From NCBI RefSeq assembly GCF_949628265.1, contig NC_088786.1, forward strand, positions 7,068,001 through 7,132,000: 64,000 bases of DNA, given 5' to 3'. Below, in pieces: positions 34,278-46,289 of this stretch. The stretch comes from Cloeon dipterum (taxonomy: Eukaryota; Arthropoda; Insecta; Ephemeroptera; Baetidae). The notes beneath the pieces were generated by a model that had not been told where the DNA came from, did not search any database, and saw only the letters and a program-made list of their open reading frames with translations. The translations under genes and the position numbers were made by a program. The first letter of the stretch is position 1. Every line of letters starts with the position of its first letter.

Positions 34278-36653
34278 AGCATAGGAAAGGAAAATTAAAT
34301 GCAAGGAAAATAATTGCACGCCTACAATAAATAGACTTTCGTGTCGTAAAGCATTCCGTGACTAATCAAATTATAGTTATCTGAATTGGATTATAGGGCT
34401 CCTTTGTGAAAAACGTCAAGTGAAGCCCTTGAATTCTTCTCGTTTAATTTTTTTATTGACTGACACTTGGTTGTGTCTATAGCTGATCGCACGTTTACTT
34501 CTTCTTTTAAAATTATGCTAATATTTAAATTTCACCTTCAAAGGATTTTATGGATTAAAAACTAGAAAAGCGCAGCAAAGTTTTTAAGATTTTAAAAGAG
34601 AAAATTAATTTATTCTAATTTGTGATCTTATTCTTCCAGTTGACATCTTAAAAATATTTTTCAGCGTTACTAATATAATTATTGTCATGGGCATAAATTG
34701 ATCTTTATGCTTTGCTTGAGGAAATTTCTAATGTTAAATGTGAATTAGCTGCTGTGTCAAGCTCTGCGTTACAATGATGCTTTAAAATTTGGAATAAAAA
34801 CACACACATATGGAAAGGCAGTTTGTTGAATCAATACGTGAAGCGGACAGGCCGCGTTCCGGCTGGCTGATGATGGACGGCATGAAAATTTGAAACGGCG
34901 GTGCTGGCTTGCTCGCTGACGCAGAGACAAATCCTATGAGATTTTAGTCACAACATCAACGCGTGGCGGCAGTAATTTCTGCGGTCTCCCGGCGAAAAAA
35001 AGTTGTATATATGATGATCAGGTAGCGGCGTAGCTCATGCGAGAGGAGCCACATAAAATTGCTATAAATATTAGATGAATAACCGCGCACTTCTGGGCTG
35101 ATTCTTTATGCTCGGCGTGTATAGCAAGCCTGGTGCTCTCACTGTTTTGTATTAGTTCCCGCTCGAGATAAAGAAGTCAGAGCAAGACATAATACGTGTA
35201 CATACGTGGAGTGCACGCAAGGGAAATCTCCAGGGTAGGCTTGTAAATAAGAAATGCCCTCAATCTGGCTGCCTCCCTGCCTCGCCAAGCACGAGACGCC
35301 CAAAGACGGCTCAGCAAAGCGAATTCATTTTTAAGCGTCGACGAGCTGCCGAGTGAAATTCACATAATGATTTATGCCCGGCTTGGAAAGAAGTTGTTGT
35401 GACCACTCATCGCAAACAGAATATCTTTGCTATAAAAGCACAAGTTATATTTATTTATTTATTAGACACGGCAGGTTTCAACATATTTTCATTTCAATTT
35501 TTGTAATAGTATTTCAACAAACTTGCAAGAATCCTTATGATTTGCGTTTTATTCGGAACCATTCCTGCAAAAATTATTTTTTATATTTGATGAATGGGGC
35601 TGATGTGAATATGTGAATAAATTTGGCAAAAATGCACTTTTCTGATTATATTTTTCTGTTATACAAAATTTGACTGTCCTAAAAATAAAAGAATATCGCC
35701 AAATTCATTTTTTGCCAAGTAAAACTGGCTTAAAAGAGACTGCTAATAAAGTCTAAATTTCAACATCTTTAAAATCATAGGCAATCGTTCTGACCCTTGG
35801 AATATATTTCACTCATATATATTTTTACTTTTAAGAGTGCAGAGTTGTTAACTCTATCAACTTCATACTATGCACTTGAATAAATTTTTTTTAAACAATT
35901 ATTTGGTCTATTTTGTTGGTATTTTTCAGCTTTTACGCATACCGTGTGGAGCATTCAAGATGAAAAGCCCCTCTAGACCCTTTTGGCCCTCGAGGAGCTT
36001 TTCCACCACTTATCGTTAAGGAAGTTTCCAAGAATCATATACAACTCGTCCGTTTTAAAATGTCATAAAGCATTCACTCCTGGCCCCTGGGATTCAATGT
36101 GCCTTCCTGTAGTGAGAAATTGCAATAATAATCAGGCCAAGGAAGCTACTTAATGAACATTATCAAACTCCCACAGACAAGCAGTAAAGGAAAGGCCTCT
36201 TGAAAATACTCAGAATACATTAAATAGATTGAAGTGGTATTTGAACAACATAAAACTCTAATTACAAAGCAGAGAGAGATTTTTTTCTAAAATATTAAAA
36301 ACATAAATTTATTAAAAATAAATGTACACACATAGAGATAAGGAAAAGATGTTAAAAAAATATTGTGATGAGCATTTTTTTGTTTGACTTTTTAATTAAC
36401 AGAGCAAAATTGGTTTTGTGCCTGACACAAAAGGACGTGACACGTTGACATTTATCTTCTGGTGTAGCAATTAAACCGTCGATCCAACGCCATACTTAAA
36501 GAGGCGTTTCGGCCACATGCTCCAAATTACATTTCGTGCATTTGTCTCTCAGTCTTGCAACACGCTAAGCACCAGAATGGTCTTGTTTAACCAGGCATAT
36601 CTTACTTGCATGCTGTATTAATTTCAAATTCTTATGATTAATCTAATTTACAG
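34278..36653. other. Intergenic region between OR-A and OR-B
   Basis: AT-rich DNA with a GC-richer patch at ~34840-35350. A 5' exon of OR-B carrying the start codon may lie in the last few hundred bases, but I cannot identify it. No other gene is seen. Confidence 0.4.
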
Positions 36654-38118
36654 AAAGATTGTAGAATTCCCCTAGACATAAGTAGAGTTTTTGTAGTAGC
36701 AAAAATTCTACTCTCACCGTATGGCCTATGGATCGACCAGCCAGGCATCAGGTTCTTCGATTTTCTAACAACTACCGTGAAAATCACCACATTCGTCTTA
36801 AACTTGACATGCTTGCTTCTTACCCTGGCCAACCTTTACATGGAAACGCATGAATTGTCGGACAAGGCGTTCATCTATCTCGTTTTACTGAGGCTTGCCT
36901 CTGTTCTGCAGAAAATACACGCGATGGATTCAAATAAACGGCTCTGGAGAGACCTTTTGACGGATGCATTTAAAATGAAAAAAGTGCCCCTTCAGGTATT
37001 TCTATTTTAAAAATTTTATTTTTTGTTAATCGGACTATCTTTCAGGCAAGGAATTCATTTGAGGAGTTAAAGAAGCGACTGCGAGTGGTGCCGAAGTTTC
37101 TGTTTATCATTGTCGTGCTGATCCTTATCAATGTTTTGCCCGTGTTTATTTTTACCTCTAAAAAACCCACACCAATTCCAATTTTGATTCCTTTTCGTCA
37201 AAGCCAGTATCCTTTTATCCATCGCATTTTTTTCATCTTCTCGTCACTGAGCATGTTTCTGAATTTAATTATCGTTTTGGGATTCATCGCTTTCTACGTT
37301 TCCCTTGCCACTTCGTGCACTTTACTCATCAAACACATGAACGAAGTTCTTAGCGTTCTTGCTGACCCAATCAAAGTGATGTCGAGCATAGATTACGAGC
37401 CTGCATCACTAGCGAAAAACAAGAAATATAACCAGAGAGTGAGGAAAATACTAATTTACTGCCACAAACTGCATTTGAAAATTTTCAAGTTAGCGTGAAT
37501 TGAAATACTATTTTATTATAAATAAACTTTCCCAGTCTCTCAGATACAATCAACTTGAGTTTCTCCAATTCTGTGATGGTCGAGATGTGGGCGATTCTGA
37601 TGGCGCAGTGCACTTTGGCTTTCATCGCTGCCAAGGTTTTCATAATATTTCATTTGTATTTAGTGTCAGCCGTTTCCAGTCACTTTTAGATTGACCTTGG
37701 AGAATTTTTCCGATTCATCGCTTTGCTGCAGTATATTGCAGCAGTTACTGTACTCTTCTCGGCAATTTGCAGCCACGCCAGTGAAGTTACTGACGAGGTA
37801 TTCAATAAAATTTATCTCTACTTTTTGTGATTCATTATGTCTGATTTAATAGAGTGTAAAGCTTGTTTATTCCTGTCGAAGCTCAGCTTGGTGGACGTAC
37901 AATTCGGACAATCTTGCGTTTGTCAAGCTCATCGGCTTGCGAGCTGCTGAGCCAATATGTCTCAAAATCGGACACTTTCAACCGATATCGATCAGGACTC
38001 TAAAAATGGTGAGATATTTAATTATTCCAGGAATGCCAAGTTGGTTGAAGTTATAATTATTTTTCAGATTGCAGAGATTTCATTCACATATTTTATGTTT
38101 CTCTATAGCTTTAAATAA
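36654..38118 (+). CDS. Odorant receptor OR-B (7tm_6), start codon not found
   Basis: Six exons are joined by GT-AG introns of 47-59 nt: 36654-36995, 37046-37488, 37536-37635, 37690-37797, 37853-38008 and 38068-38118. Together they read 1200 nt in frame to TAA (399 residues), the usual size of insect odorant receptors. Several hydrophobic helices are evident. The C-terminal part carries SAWWTY, the KLIGLRAAEP segment and the ISFTYFMFL final exon typical of 7tm_6. It would act at sensory neuron dendrites with the co-receptor Orco. The first exon opens after TTTACAG with no in-frame ATG. At the residue aligned with Met1 of OR-A the codon is TTA. Either a short upstream exon supplies the start or the start was lost. 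Ligand unknown. Confidence 0.85.
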
Positions 38119-39456
38119 CTTCATTCAAGATTAGAAGGACCAGCATCTTTAAACCCTATATTTGTTATGATTATTCCTGGAATCAAAGTCCAGGAACAGC
38201 TGCCAGTCTGCACAGATCTGGAAAAATAGGTCGATTTTGGTGTCGTGGAAGAATATAGGCAGCCTGCACATCAGATTTGTGATGCGGCACAGTTTAGTCT
38301 TATCTGTAAGGGGTTTGTTGCTCATTGTTTAAAATAACGTGTGATGGTATTTTTAAGTAAATTATCAAAATTTGTCATTTGTTTCACTCTCAAAAAATAA
38401 AATAACTGCATAATGTACATTTAAAATATATCTTTGCGGAATTCAAGTGGAACAAATAAAATGAATTAATTAAAACAACTTCCACCGTTGATTAAGTTTA
38501 CTTGAATCTTGAATATTGTTCTAATAATATTGAAATTTCGCACGTCTCTTTATTGTCAGGAGCCAAATATATATGCTGGAAATGGAGCATACGAATGACT
38601 CTCCAGACCAATTTCACCATTGTCCAATTTTTCAATTCACTCTAGAACATATTTAATTAGCTTTTCGTGCAGAGTAAGGACACAGGACATGAGCATGCGA
38701 TCTATCTTCTTGCACTTGGCAATCTTCACAAATTTTGGACCGCTCCAAACTTTGAGTTTTTCTTTGCAGTGCCTGATTAACAATTGTGTTTAACGTGATC
38801 TCAATTTAATGTGTAAGATAATCGATTGGTTTACATTAATGCCGCTATAGGTGTTTATCTTGACCGATAGGACAAGATTTGTCAGACTTCTGCTTTCAAT
38901 GTTCAAAATCTTGTTGGTCTGATGAAAATTGGCACTTTCAGCCTCCTGAAATTCGGGCTCCTGAACGTGACCTCATAAATATACAAACAATATCCAATTT
39001 TTGTTCAACATGTTAATAGTGTAATTGAAAATAAAACTCTGATGATTTTTTGGACATATTCACACTTAATATTAAATGTTCCCTTTTTGTATTTGTTTAA
39101 AAACTTTTCAATGCGTATTTATGATATTTTATTTTAATACAACTAGGATGTTATGGGCACCTGAGTAGTTGTAAAAGATGTGTTGGTTGATATGTCCGCC
39201 TTACATTAGCTGCTAACACAAGAATTCGACAAATGTTTTGAAGACACTCCAAGCAATAATTATTCATAAATTCAAAAGATTTCTAGCTAGTGGCCAAGGA
39301 AAAAAATCTCTTTTCTGGCATTTATTTCTAAATATATTTCAACAGTCCGTCGGAAATCCCTAAGTATTTTAGGAATTACACAAATCGAATGCCAGGCGTT
39401 TTTGTCCGATGCATGCTGCCTGCGCTGAAAATCCGGCTGACACGATAGTATCTGAG
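38119..39456. other. Intergenic region between OR-B and BIR genes
   Basis: AT-rich DNA without convincing coding exons. I see no further receptor exon or element here. Confidence 0.45.
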
Positions 39457-40802
39457 ATGGACGCGTCAGAGATGTCTGGTAAGTCAGTACGTCTGCTCAA
39501 AGTCTAACACTTCGAACAGTTCTACTTGAAAGTTTTAAACTTTTTCATAGTGATTTTTGTCACTTACATTACCTCCTCTAGTGATTGTAGGCTGATGAAA
39601 AATATGTTTTGGTTCAATACCTTCAAAGCTATTTTAATAAAAAAAAATATATCTGAACGAAAATAATTTATTTTTTGCCAAATTATTTATGCTGCTGGGA
39701 TTTCCGCTAGGTCCTTCTAGTGGAAATGAAACGGATGCGGAGCTGCCTCCTAATGCTACGATGCCAAATGTGAAGCACCCCGAATTCCAAACCATGAAAA
39801 AGAGACTGGCGTCTTTCTCTCGCTGGACAAAGACGAAGCCAACCCCGAAAGCTATGGCGGAGGCAGGCTTCTTTTACAAAGGTTAATTTTTTTTAATGGA
39901 AATTACAAAAGAAAATTTATGCGGGGAGTTTAAATCATGAAGTGGCTCATCTTTGCAAAAATTAACTCAGAGATTATTTTTAGAGGAAATTTGAGAGGAA
40001 AAAATAAGAAGAACTATACGCATTCTATTAATATCCAACGGCTGTTTAATACTTTGTATTTATTTTATTTCATAAGATTACCTGCTTATGCACATTTCCC
40101 TTTCTGTTACTAAAATATAGGTATGATTCAAACTTGGCCTTTCATCAGTCAAGTTTATTAACAGACTTTTGGTATTTTCTAATAAACGATTGAATAGTTT
40201 TGCTCGGGGTTTAAACTGCTGAAACCCCTGAAATAGATACAAATTAAATTATTAAGCAGTAAAACATCTTTATAGAAAATGAGCAAAAATTCTCAACTCT
40301 TCAAAATGTATGTATTTATACCAACTTGAAATTCTGGCCATTTTCTTCGAAATTACTCTAAACAAGTTCCGGATTCTGCCCAAAGCCTAATAAAAGAATA
40401 TGTCCAGAATATTATGCAATTCAACCTGAGGCAAATGATTTTTCAGTACAATGAAAATTTGTATCTATCACGTAACCTTCGAACAGATGAATTTAACCAC
40501 TCATTGAAAATTCGGTTTCAGGTGAAAAGGATGAAGCTATATGCTTTTATTGCGACATATATCTGAGCGGGTGGGAGGAAAATGACATCCCTTTGGTAGA
40601 GCACGCTAAGTGGTTCAAGGATTGTCCCTTTGTCGCGAGCTTCAGAGGGCAAAAACACGCGCAGGAGACTTCGTGTGCCAAGCCACTGGACCAAACAACT
40701 ATCGGCATCGACCAACTCAAGATAGGCAGTGATCCTGTCAATGAGTCGGAGAATGCTGCGAATAGTAAGAAGGAAAATGTGGAATTTTCGCCAAAAAATT
40801 GA
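39457..40802 (+). CDS. BIR-domain (IAP-like) gene, cassette 1
   Basis: Exons are 39457-39478 (start codon, donor gtaagt), 39711-39881 and 40522-40802, 474 nt in frame, 157 aa. The second and third exons form one BIR domain. It shows RLASFSRW, AEAGFFY and a complete zinc-binding set C-x2-C-x16-H-x6-C (CFYC, then H and C in VEHAKWFKDC). BIR proteins of the inhibitor-of-apoptosis group bind caspases or IAP-binding-motif peptides. No RING or second domain follows in this reading. The stop at 40800-40802 is created where cassette 2 begins, so this 3' end is not the ancestral one. A donor (A|gtaaga) at 40764/40765 offers an alternative in-frame splice to cassette 2. Confidence 0.75.
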
Positions 40803-40827
40803 AGTATGCTGCTAGGATTTCCGCTAG

Positions 40828-41922
40828 GTCCTTCTAGTGGAAATGAAACGGATGCGGAGCTGCCTCCTAATGCTTCGATGCCAAATGTGAAGCACCCCGA
40901 ATTCTACACCAAGGAAATGAGACTGGCGTCTTTCTATTGCTGGACAAAGACGAAGCCAACCCCAAAAGCTATGGCGGAAGCAGGCTTCTTTTACTTAGGT
41001 TTATTTATTGAATGGGAATTACAAAAGAAAATTTATTCGCTGGACGATTTACTCAGAGTGTGGAGTGGATAATATTTTTAGAAAAAAATAAGGAGAACTA
41101 TACGCATTCTATTAATATCCAACGGCTGTTTCAGCCTTGCAGATGAGCCACTTTGTATATTATTTAATTGCATAAGATTACCTGCTCATTTCACTTTCTG
41201 TTACTAAAATATAGGTATAATTCAAATTTAGCATTTGATCAATCGAGTTCATTAACAGATTTTTGGTATTTTCTAATAAATGATTGAATAGTTTTGCTCG
41301 GGGTTTACAAAGCTGAAACCTCTGAAATAGATATAAATAAAGTTAATAAGCAGTAAAATCTCTATAGAAAATGAGCAAAAACTATCAACTCTTCAAAATT
41401 AGAAAAAAAATGTATGTATTCATATTTCATGCGGACTTGAAATTCTTGGCATTCTCTTCGAAATTACTCTAAAAATGTTCCGGCTTCTACCCAAAGCCTA
41501 TTAATATAAAATGTCCAGAATATGCAATTCAACCTGGGGCAAATGATTTTTCAGTACAATGAAAATTTGTATATATCACGTAAATTTCGAACAGATGAAT
41601 TTAACCACTCATTGAAAATTTGGTTTCAGGTGAAGAGGATAAAGTCGTATGCTTTTATTGTGGCAAATCTCTGAGCGGGTGGGATGAAAAAGACGTCCCT
41701 TTGGTACAGCACGCTAAGTGGTTCAAGGATTGTCCCTTTGTCGCGGGCTTCAGAGGGCAAAAACACGTGCAGGAGACTTCGTGTGCCAAGCCACTGGACC
41801 AAACAACCACCGGCATCGACCAACTCAAGAGAGGCAGTGATCCTGTCAATGAGTCGAAGAATGCTGCTAATAGTAATAAGGAAATTTTGGAAAAAATAAG
41901 TGAAGAGCACGAAAATGTGTGA
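40828..41922 (+). CDS. BIR-domain (IAP-like) cassette 2
   Basis: Exons are 40828-40998 and 41630-41922. They are clearly duplicated from cassette 1, including the intron between them. The BIR zinc ligands are complete (CFYC, H, C). The conserved Glu before the zinc-binding His is Gln here (VQHAKWF). The cassette has no start exon or promoter space of its own, since the unit joins directly to the stop of cassette 1. It is therefore probably reached by splicing from the cassette 1 gene, either from the 22-nt first exon or from the new donor at 40765. All exons are phase 1-1, so either route stays in frame. A further donor (gacaag|gtaagg) follows the stop, suggesting a 3'UTR intron. Confidence 0.7.
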
Positions 41923-42636
41923 TAGAAATGCTGAAAAAGACAAGGTAAGGTGGATGGCCATTTGATTACTTCCAAAAAGGATATAAATCATATATTATTA
42001 TTTTCAACGTTTTCATTTGTCAACAATTTTATTTTTTACTAGTATTTACCAAATATTTAAATAGGTAGCATAGGAAATTTCACCTTATAAAACTCAAGCA
42101 AATTCGTAGAAAAATATTTAGGGATTTTTTAATAGCTTCAATTCTCTATATTGCCTTGTTGCAGCACCTTGAATTTCGAGCTTAAATTTAGTTTATAAAA
42201 TATATCGAATTGATCGAGAAATGAAAAATAATCTTAAATTGTCGTGTGTTTTACCTTATTTTCAGATCCTGGAAGTGCCTAACACATCTATATAAAATGG
42301 AACCTGGCAGTACCCGCATTGTTCCATTTTGGATTTTAACCCACAAGTTTACAAACTATATCGACTTAAAAATATAAATTAAAGCGAAATTTTCATTTAA
42401 ACGAGTGTCTTGACTATACAATAGAGATTGATTTTGAAAATCCTTTAAACGCAAAATATGCCTTTAAACGCATATTTTGCGTTTAATAAACCATTAATAA
42501 TAATTTTGAAAAATTGGATTTCTATAAAATGTTTTTTGTTTTTATTGAAACCCTCTGCTTTATTTCACCCTATTATCTGTTTTGAATAAGTTCAAGATTG
42601 GAAAGTGTAAAATACATAGTGCTTAAGTTTAAACAA
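41923..42636. other. Spacer between BIR cassettes 2 and 3
   Basis: AT-rich DNA. A possible non-coding 3' exon of cassette 2 begins after TTTTCAG at about 42266. Near 42450-42485 there is a short inverted repeat (AAACGCAAAATATG/CATATTTTGCGTTT). No other gene is visible. Confidence 0.45.
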
Positions 42637-43029
42637 TTTATTCTTTCGCTGGCTGGCCGGAGGAGAAGCCCACTGCAGAGAAAATGGCAGCAGCTGGCTT
42701 CTTTTATCGAGGTGAAATATTTTTCCAAATAATGTTAGTTGGAGTCGATGTTTTATTTTTAATATTTTTTTCAGACAAATTAAAACTAATTTGGATTTTT
42801 GGGTCGGATTTAAATTTAGCTCCCGCTAACCCAGTTCAATTATATGATTCTAATATTACAATTTGTAGTCGGTTAAAATATACAAATCAAATTTACTTTT
42901 TGTTTCTACATCAATTGAACTTAAAGTAATTCAGTGGATGAATAATTGAAATGAAAATTCGGTTTCAGGTGAGAATGATAAAACCACCTGCTTCAACTGC
43001 AATGTAACCCTTAAAAACTGGGAAAAAGA
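42637..43029 (+). pseudogene. BIR cassette 3, fragment running into the assembly gap
   Basis: The first exon remnant (about 42637-42711) encodes the second part of a BIR N-terminal exon (AGWPEEKPTAEKM, AAAGFFYRG). It is preceded by in-frame stops and has no obvious acceptor. The next exon starts at 42969 after TTTCAG, with the CFNC zinc ligands and LKNW, then is cut by N at 43030. It is more diverged than cassettes 1 and 2. Whether it is dead or simply incomplete cannot be told because of the gap. Confidence 0.6.
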
Positions 43030-43529
43030 NNNNNNNNNNNNNNNNNNNNNNNNNNNNNNNNNNNNNNNNNNNNNNNNNNNNNNNNNNNNNNNNNNNNNNN
43101 NNNNNNNNNNNNNNNNNNNNNNNNNNNNNNNNNNNNNNNNNNNNNNNNNNNNNNNNNNNNNNNNNNNNNNNNNNNNNNNNNNNNNNNNNNNNNNNNNNNN
43201 NNNNNNNNNNNNNNNNNNNNNNNNNNNNNNNNNNNNNNNNNNNNNNNNNNNNNNNNNNNNNNNNNNNNNNNNNNNNNNNNNNNNNNNNNNNNNNNNNNNN
43301 NNNNNNNNNNNNNNNNNNNNNNNNNNNNNNNNNNNNNNNNNNNNNNNNNNNNNNNNNNNNNNNNNNNNNNNNNNNNNNNNNNNNNNNNNNNNNNNNNNNN
43401 NNNNNNNNNNNNNNNNNNNNNNNNNNNNNNNNNNNNNNNNNNNNNNNNNNNNNNNNNNNNNNNNNNNNNNNNNNNNNNNNNNNNNNNNNNNNNNNNNNNN
43501 NNNNNNNNNNNNNNNNNNNNNNNNNNNNN
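43030..43529. other. 500-N assembly gap
   Basis: Exactly 500 N, a conventional size for a gap of unknown length. It hides the rest of BIR cassette 3, the 5' LTR, gag and N-terminal pol of the retrotransposon, and possibly the 5' exons of OR-C. The join of the flanks is not proven by sequence. Confidence 0.98.
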
Positions 43530-43530
43530 C

Positions 43531-45873
43531 AGTACACACAAAGGTAGATACCGCTTTTTGAGATTGCCCCCAGGATTGTCAATCTGCCCTGCTATTTTTC
43601 AAGAAAAGAACCAAACTTTGATTGGGCACATTCCTGGGGTCAAGGTATATTTTGACGATGTGCTGATCGTGGCAGACTCAAGGAAAGAGTTATACGACAG
43701 AACTCGAGCAGTTCTCCAAATTTACAAAGACAATGGCCTGAAAGTGAAGCTCACCAAATGCGTTTTCGATGTTGCAGCGTTGGAGTTCCTCGGGTACAGC
43801 TTTACGCCAGAGGGGGTGCGAGCTACACCAGAGAAACTCAAAGCCTTGGACGATATGCGAATGCCGGAAAACGTGGATGAGTTGCGTGCCTGGCTCGGGT
43901 ACGTGAATTACTATGACCGGTTCATTCCGAACAAAGCAGCTATCCTGACCCCTGTCTACAGATTATTGAAGAAGGGTGTCCGGTTTAACTGGTCTACTGA
44001 GTGCCAAGAGGCTTGGGACAGAGTCAAGGAGGTTCTTCGGAGACGGTTTGCACTGGCGTACTTCGACCCCGCAAAGCCGCTCCGCCTGGCCTGTGATGGA
44101 AGCAAACGCGGAGTAGGAGCTGTGTTGAGTCAGCTGGATCAAGATGGCCAGGAGGTACCTGTCATGTGTGTGTCGCGAACCCTGAAGAAAAGCGAATTAA
44201 ACTATTCACAGATTGAGGTGGAGGCATTGTCTGTCGTATGGGCCGTCAAGAAACTGAAGAAATTCCTGTGGGGACTGCCATTCGAGCTGGTGACTGATCA
44301 TAAGCCACTGCTTGGAATCTTCGCCAAGGGCAAGCCTATGGCTGATGACTTGCCTTCAAAATTGAAGAGGTATTGCGTCTTCCTGAGGGATTTTGATTTT
44401 GTGCTGGTCCACAAACCTGGAAAATTGCATGCTAATGCCGATGTCCTGTCCAGATTGTCACTGCCGTGCGAAGAGGACGAGGACGAGGACGAAGAAGGCC
44501 GAATAGCATTTCTGCAAGTGGTGGAAACCAAAGACCGACTGTCGCTGACGCAGTTCCAGGACGAGACAAGGAAAGACGAGCAGCTTCAAGTCGTCTATAA
44601 ATGCATTCTGCTAGGTAAACACCCTGAGAGCCTGCCGATAGGCTACGAAGAATTCAAGAAAAGGTGGCCGCAATTGAGAGTGACTAATGGAGTGCTGTCA
44701 TTTGGAGAGCGAGCAGTGGTTCCTACGAGTCTGCGTGCCGGAGTACTGAAATTGCTGCATAGTAATCATTTTGGACAGACCAGAATGAAAGCACTGGCAC
44801 GGCAGTTCTTCTGGTGGCCAAACATGGATGACGAGATCGCCCGAGTGAGCGCTTGCTGCCAGCCGTGCGCATTATTCAATAAGGCTCCAGCAAAGGCGCC
44901 CATCATTCCTTGGTCTGTGCCCCACCGCCCGTGGGGACGAGTTCATCTGGATTTCTTTGAAGTGTCCAGAGGAAAATCCTTCATCGTAGCCGCCGATGGA
45001 TTGTCCGGATGGATTGACGCCGAAGCCACCAAAAATATGGACGCAGAGACTGTGATTAGGTATTGCAGGAAATTATTTAGGATTCAAGGGTTGTGCGACA
45101 TGTTGGTGTGCGATAATGGTCCCGCTTTCAGGGCCCAAGAGTTTCAGCATTTTTGTGAGAAGCAATCTATTGAACTGATATTCGCGCCCCCTTACAGTCC
45201 ACAGACCAACGGCCTTGCCGAAAGAGCGGTGCAGACTGTGAAAACGTTCCTTAAAAAGGTCCCGGAGAGAGAATGGCCTGAGAGACTGGATAGTTATCTA
45301 CTAGGACACAATTCAACACCGCTGGCAGCAACTGGGGTTGCCCCGGCTGAATTCAACTTGGGCCGAAGGCCACAGACTGTGCTCGATAGACTGCGCCCGG
45401 AGATGGCTTTAGTACAACGCCAGAGCATCAGAGATAAGAAAGCAATGTTGGCAGTGGAACAGTTGCCAAAAATACCCCTGCCCGAGCAAGCAGCAGTTTG
45501 TCGTAGCTACAGGGACCCAAAAGTTAGATGGGAGCCAGCTCAGGTCGTACGTGCCTTGGGTCCTCGGCGAGTGCTGTTGCAGACGAGCCATGGTACGGTC
45601 GAGAGGCATGCGGACCAAGTAAAACTACAGCCAACAGGACAGGTGCCAGGTACCGGGACCGTGCGTATGGACGAGGAACTGCCTCAGGGTTATCCTGAGC
45701 CCCCTCAGGTACCGCTGAAACTGCCTGAACCAAGGCTGGAGGAGGAACACGCACTTTCGGAGCCTGGTCCGGTCTCTCCGGTAAAGCCGACAACGCCGGT
45801 ACGAGAGCTTCGAGTTCGTCCAAATAGAGACGTGAGGTTGCCCGCAAGGTTCAAAGACTATGTGATGAAATAA
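43531..45873 (+). mobile_element. pol: Ty3/Gypsy retrotransposon pol (RT-RNase H-integrase), 5' cut by gap
   Basis: One uninterrupted frame of 780 residues to TAA. In order: the C-terminal part of reverse transcriptase with the YFDD active-site box (residues ~40-43); RNase H with ACDGSKRGVGAVLS, VEALSVVWAV, TDHKPL and NADVLSRL; integrase with an H-H/C-C zinc region; and an integrase core whose Asp codons at 44950 and 45112 and Glu codon at 45220 give a D-x35-E spacing. The protease and gag parts are lost in the gap. The clean frame suggests a young, perhaps recently active, copy. The domain order (RT-RH-IN) identifies Ty3/Gypsy. The closest lineage is not determined. The element is in the same orientation as the receptors. 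Confidence 0.93.
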
Positions 45874-45921
45874 CGGCATGGATATGAGGCTGCGATAAAA
45901 GAAGAGGCTGATAATTCAAGT

Positions 45922-46289
45922 TGTCACGCAAAATGAGTGAGGTACAATCAAGTGCAAGTCAATGTCGGCGTGAAATTTTGGTGGGGCAAAAGTTGGGTTA
46001 TTTGTTTTTCCATTTGTTTGATTTTGCCAAATTATGTTCTGTTCAAACTAAGGCAGGAGGAATTGATATGTCTCTAATTGATGAACACTTTGTTGTTCGC
46101 GCGCTGGCGCCACTTTCGTTTGTTGGGACACACCCCTGAATAAAGTTAGTTATGGCTGACTAGGAATGGAGCGTGTTTGTGTTCTACGAGGCTCCCTAGT
46201 TAAGAGGAATTGGGCGAAAATAGAGACCTTTTATTCACTGGCAATTGGCCTAGGAAGAGCCGAAGGCATAGCAAAGCAAGAAGTTAACA
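45922..46289 (+). mobile_element. Probable 3' LTR of the Ty3/Gypsy element
   Basis: A purine-rich tract (aaaagaagagg) lies near 45897-45907, after the pol stop. TGTCACGC at 45922 is a plausible LTR start and GTTAACA ending about 46289 a plausible end (TG..CA ends). It contains an AATAAA at 46139. The other LTR is not in the window, so both boundaries are inferred. The right end could also be near 46273. Confidence 0.5.

Noticed and set aside
38540..38960. Possible further odorant receptor fragment after OR-B
   Set aside because: I looked for the AWW, GLR and FTYFMF motifs in all frames and found none.
42931..43582. Open frames across the N run
   Set aside because: They consist almost entirely of unknown bases and carry no information.
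45409..45879. Minus-strand frames opposite the retrotransposon pol end
   Set aside because: They are shadows of the strongly supported plus-strand pol frame.
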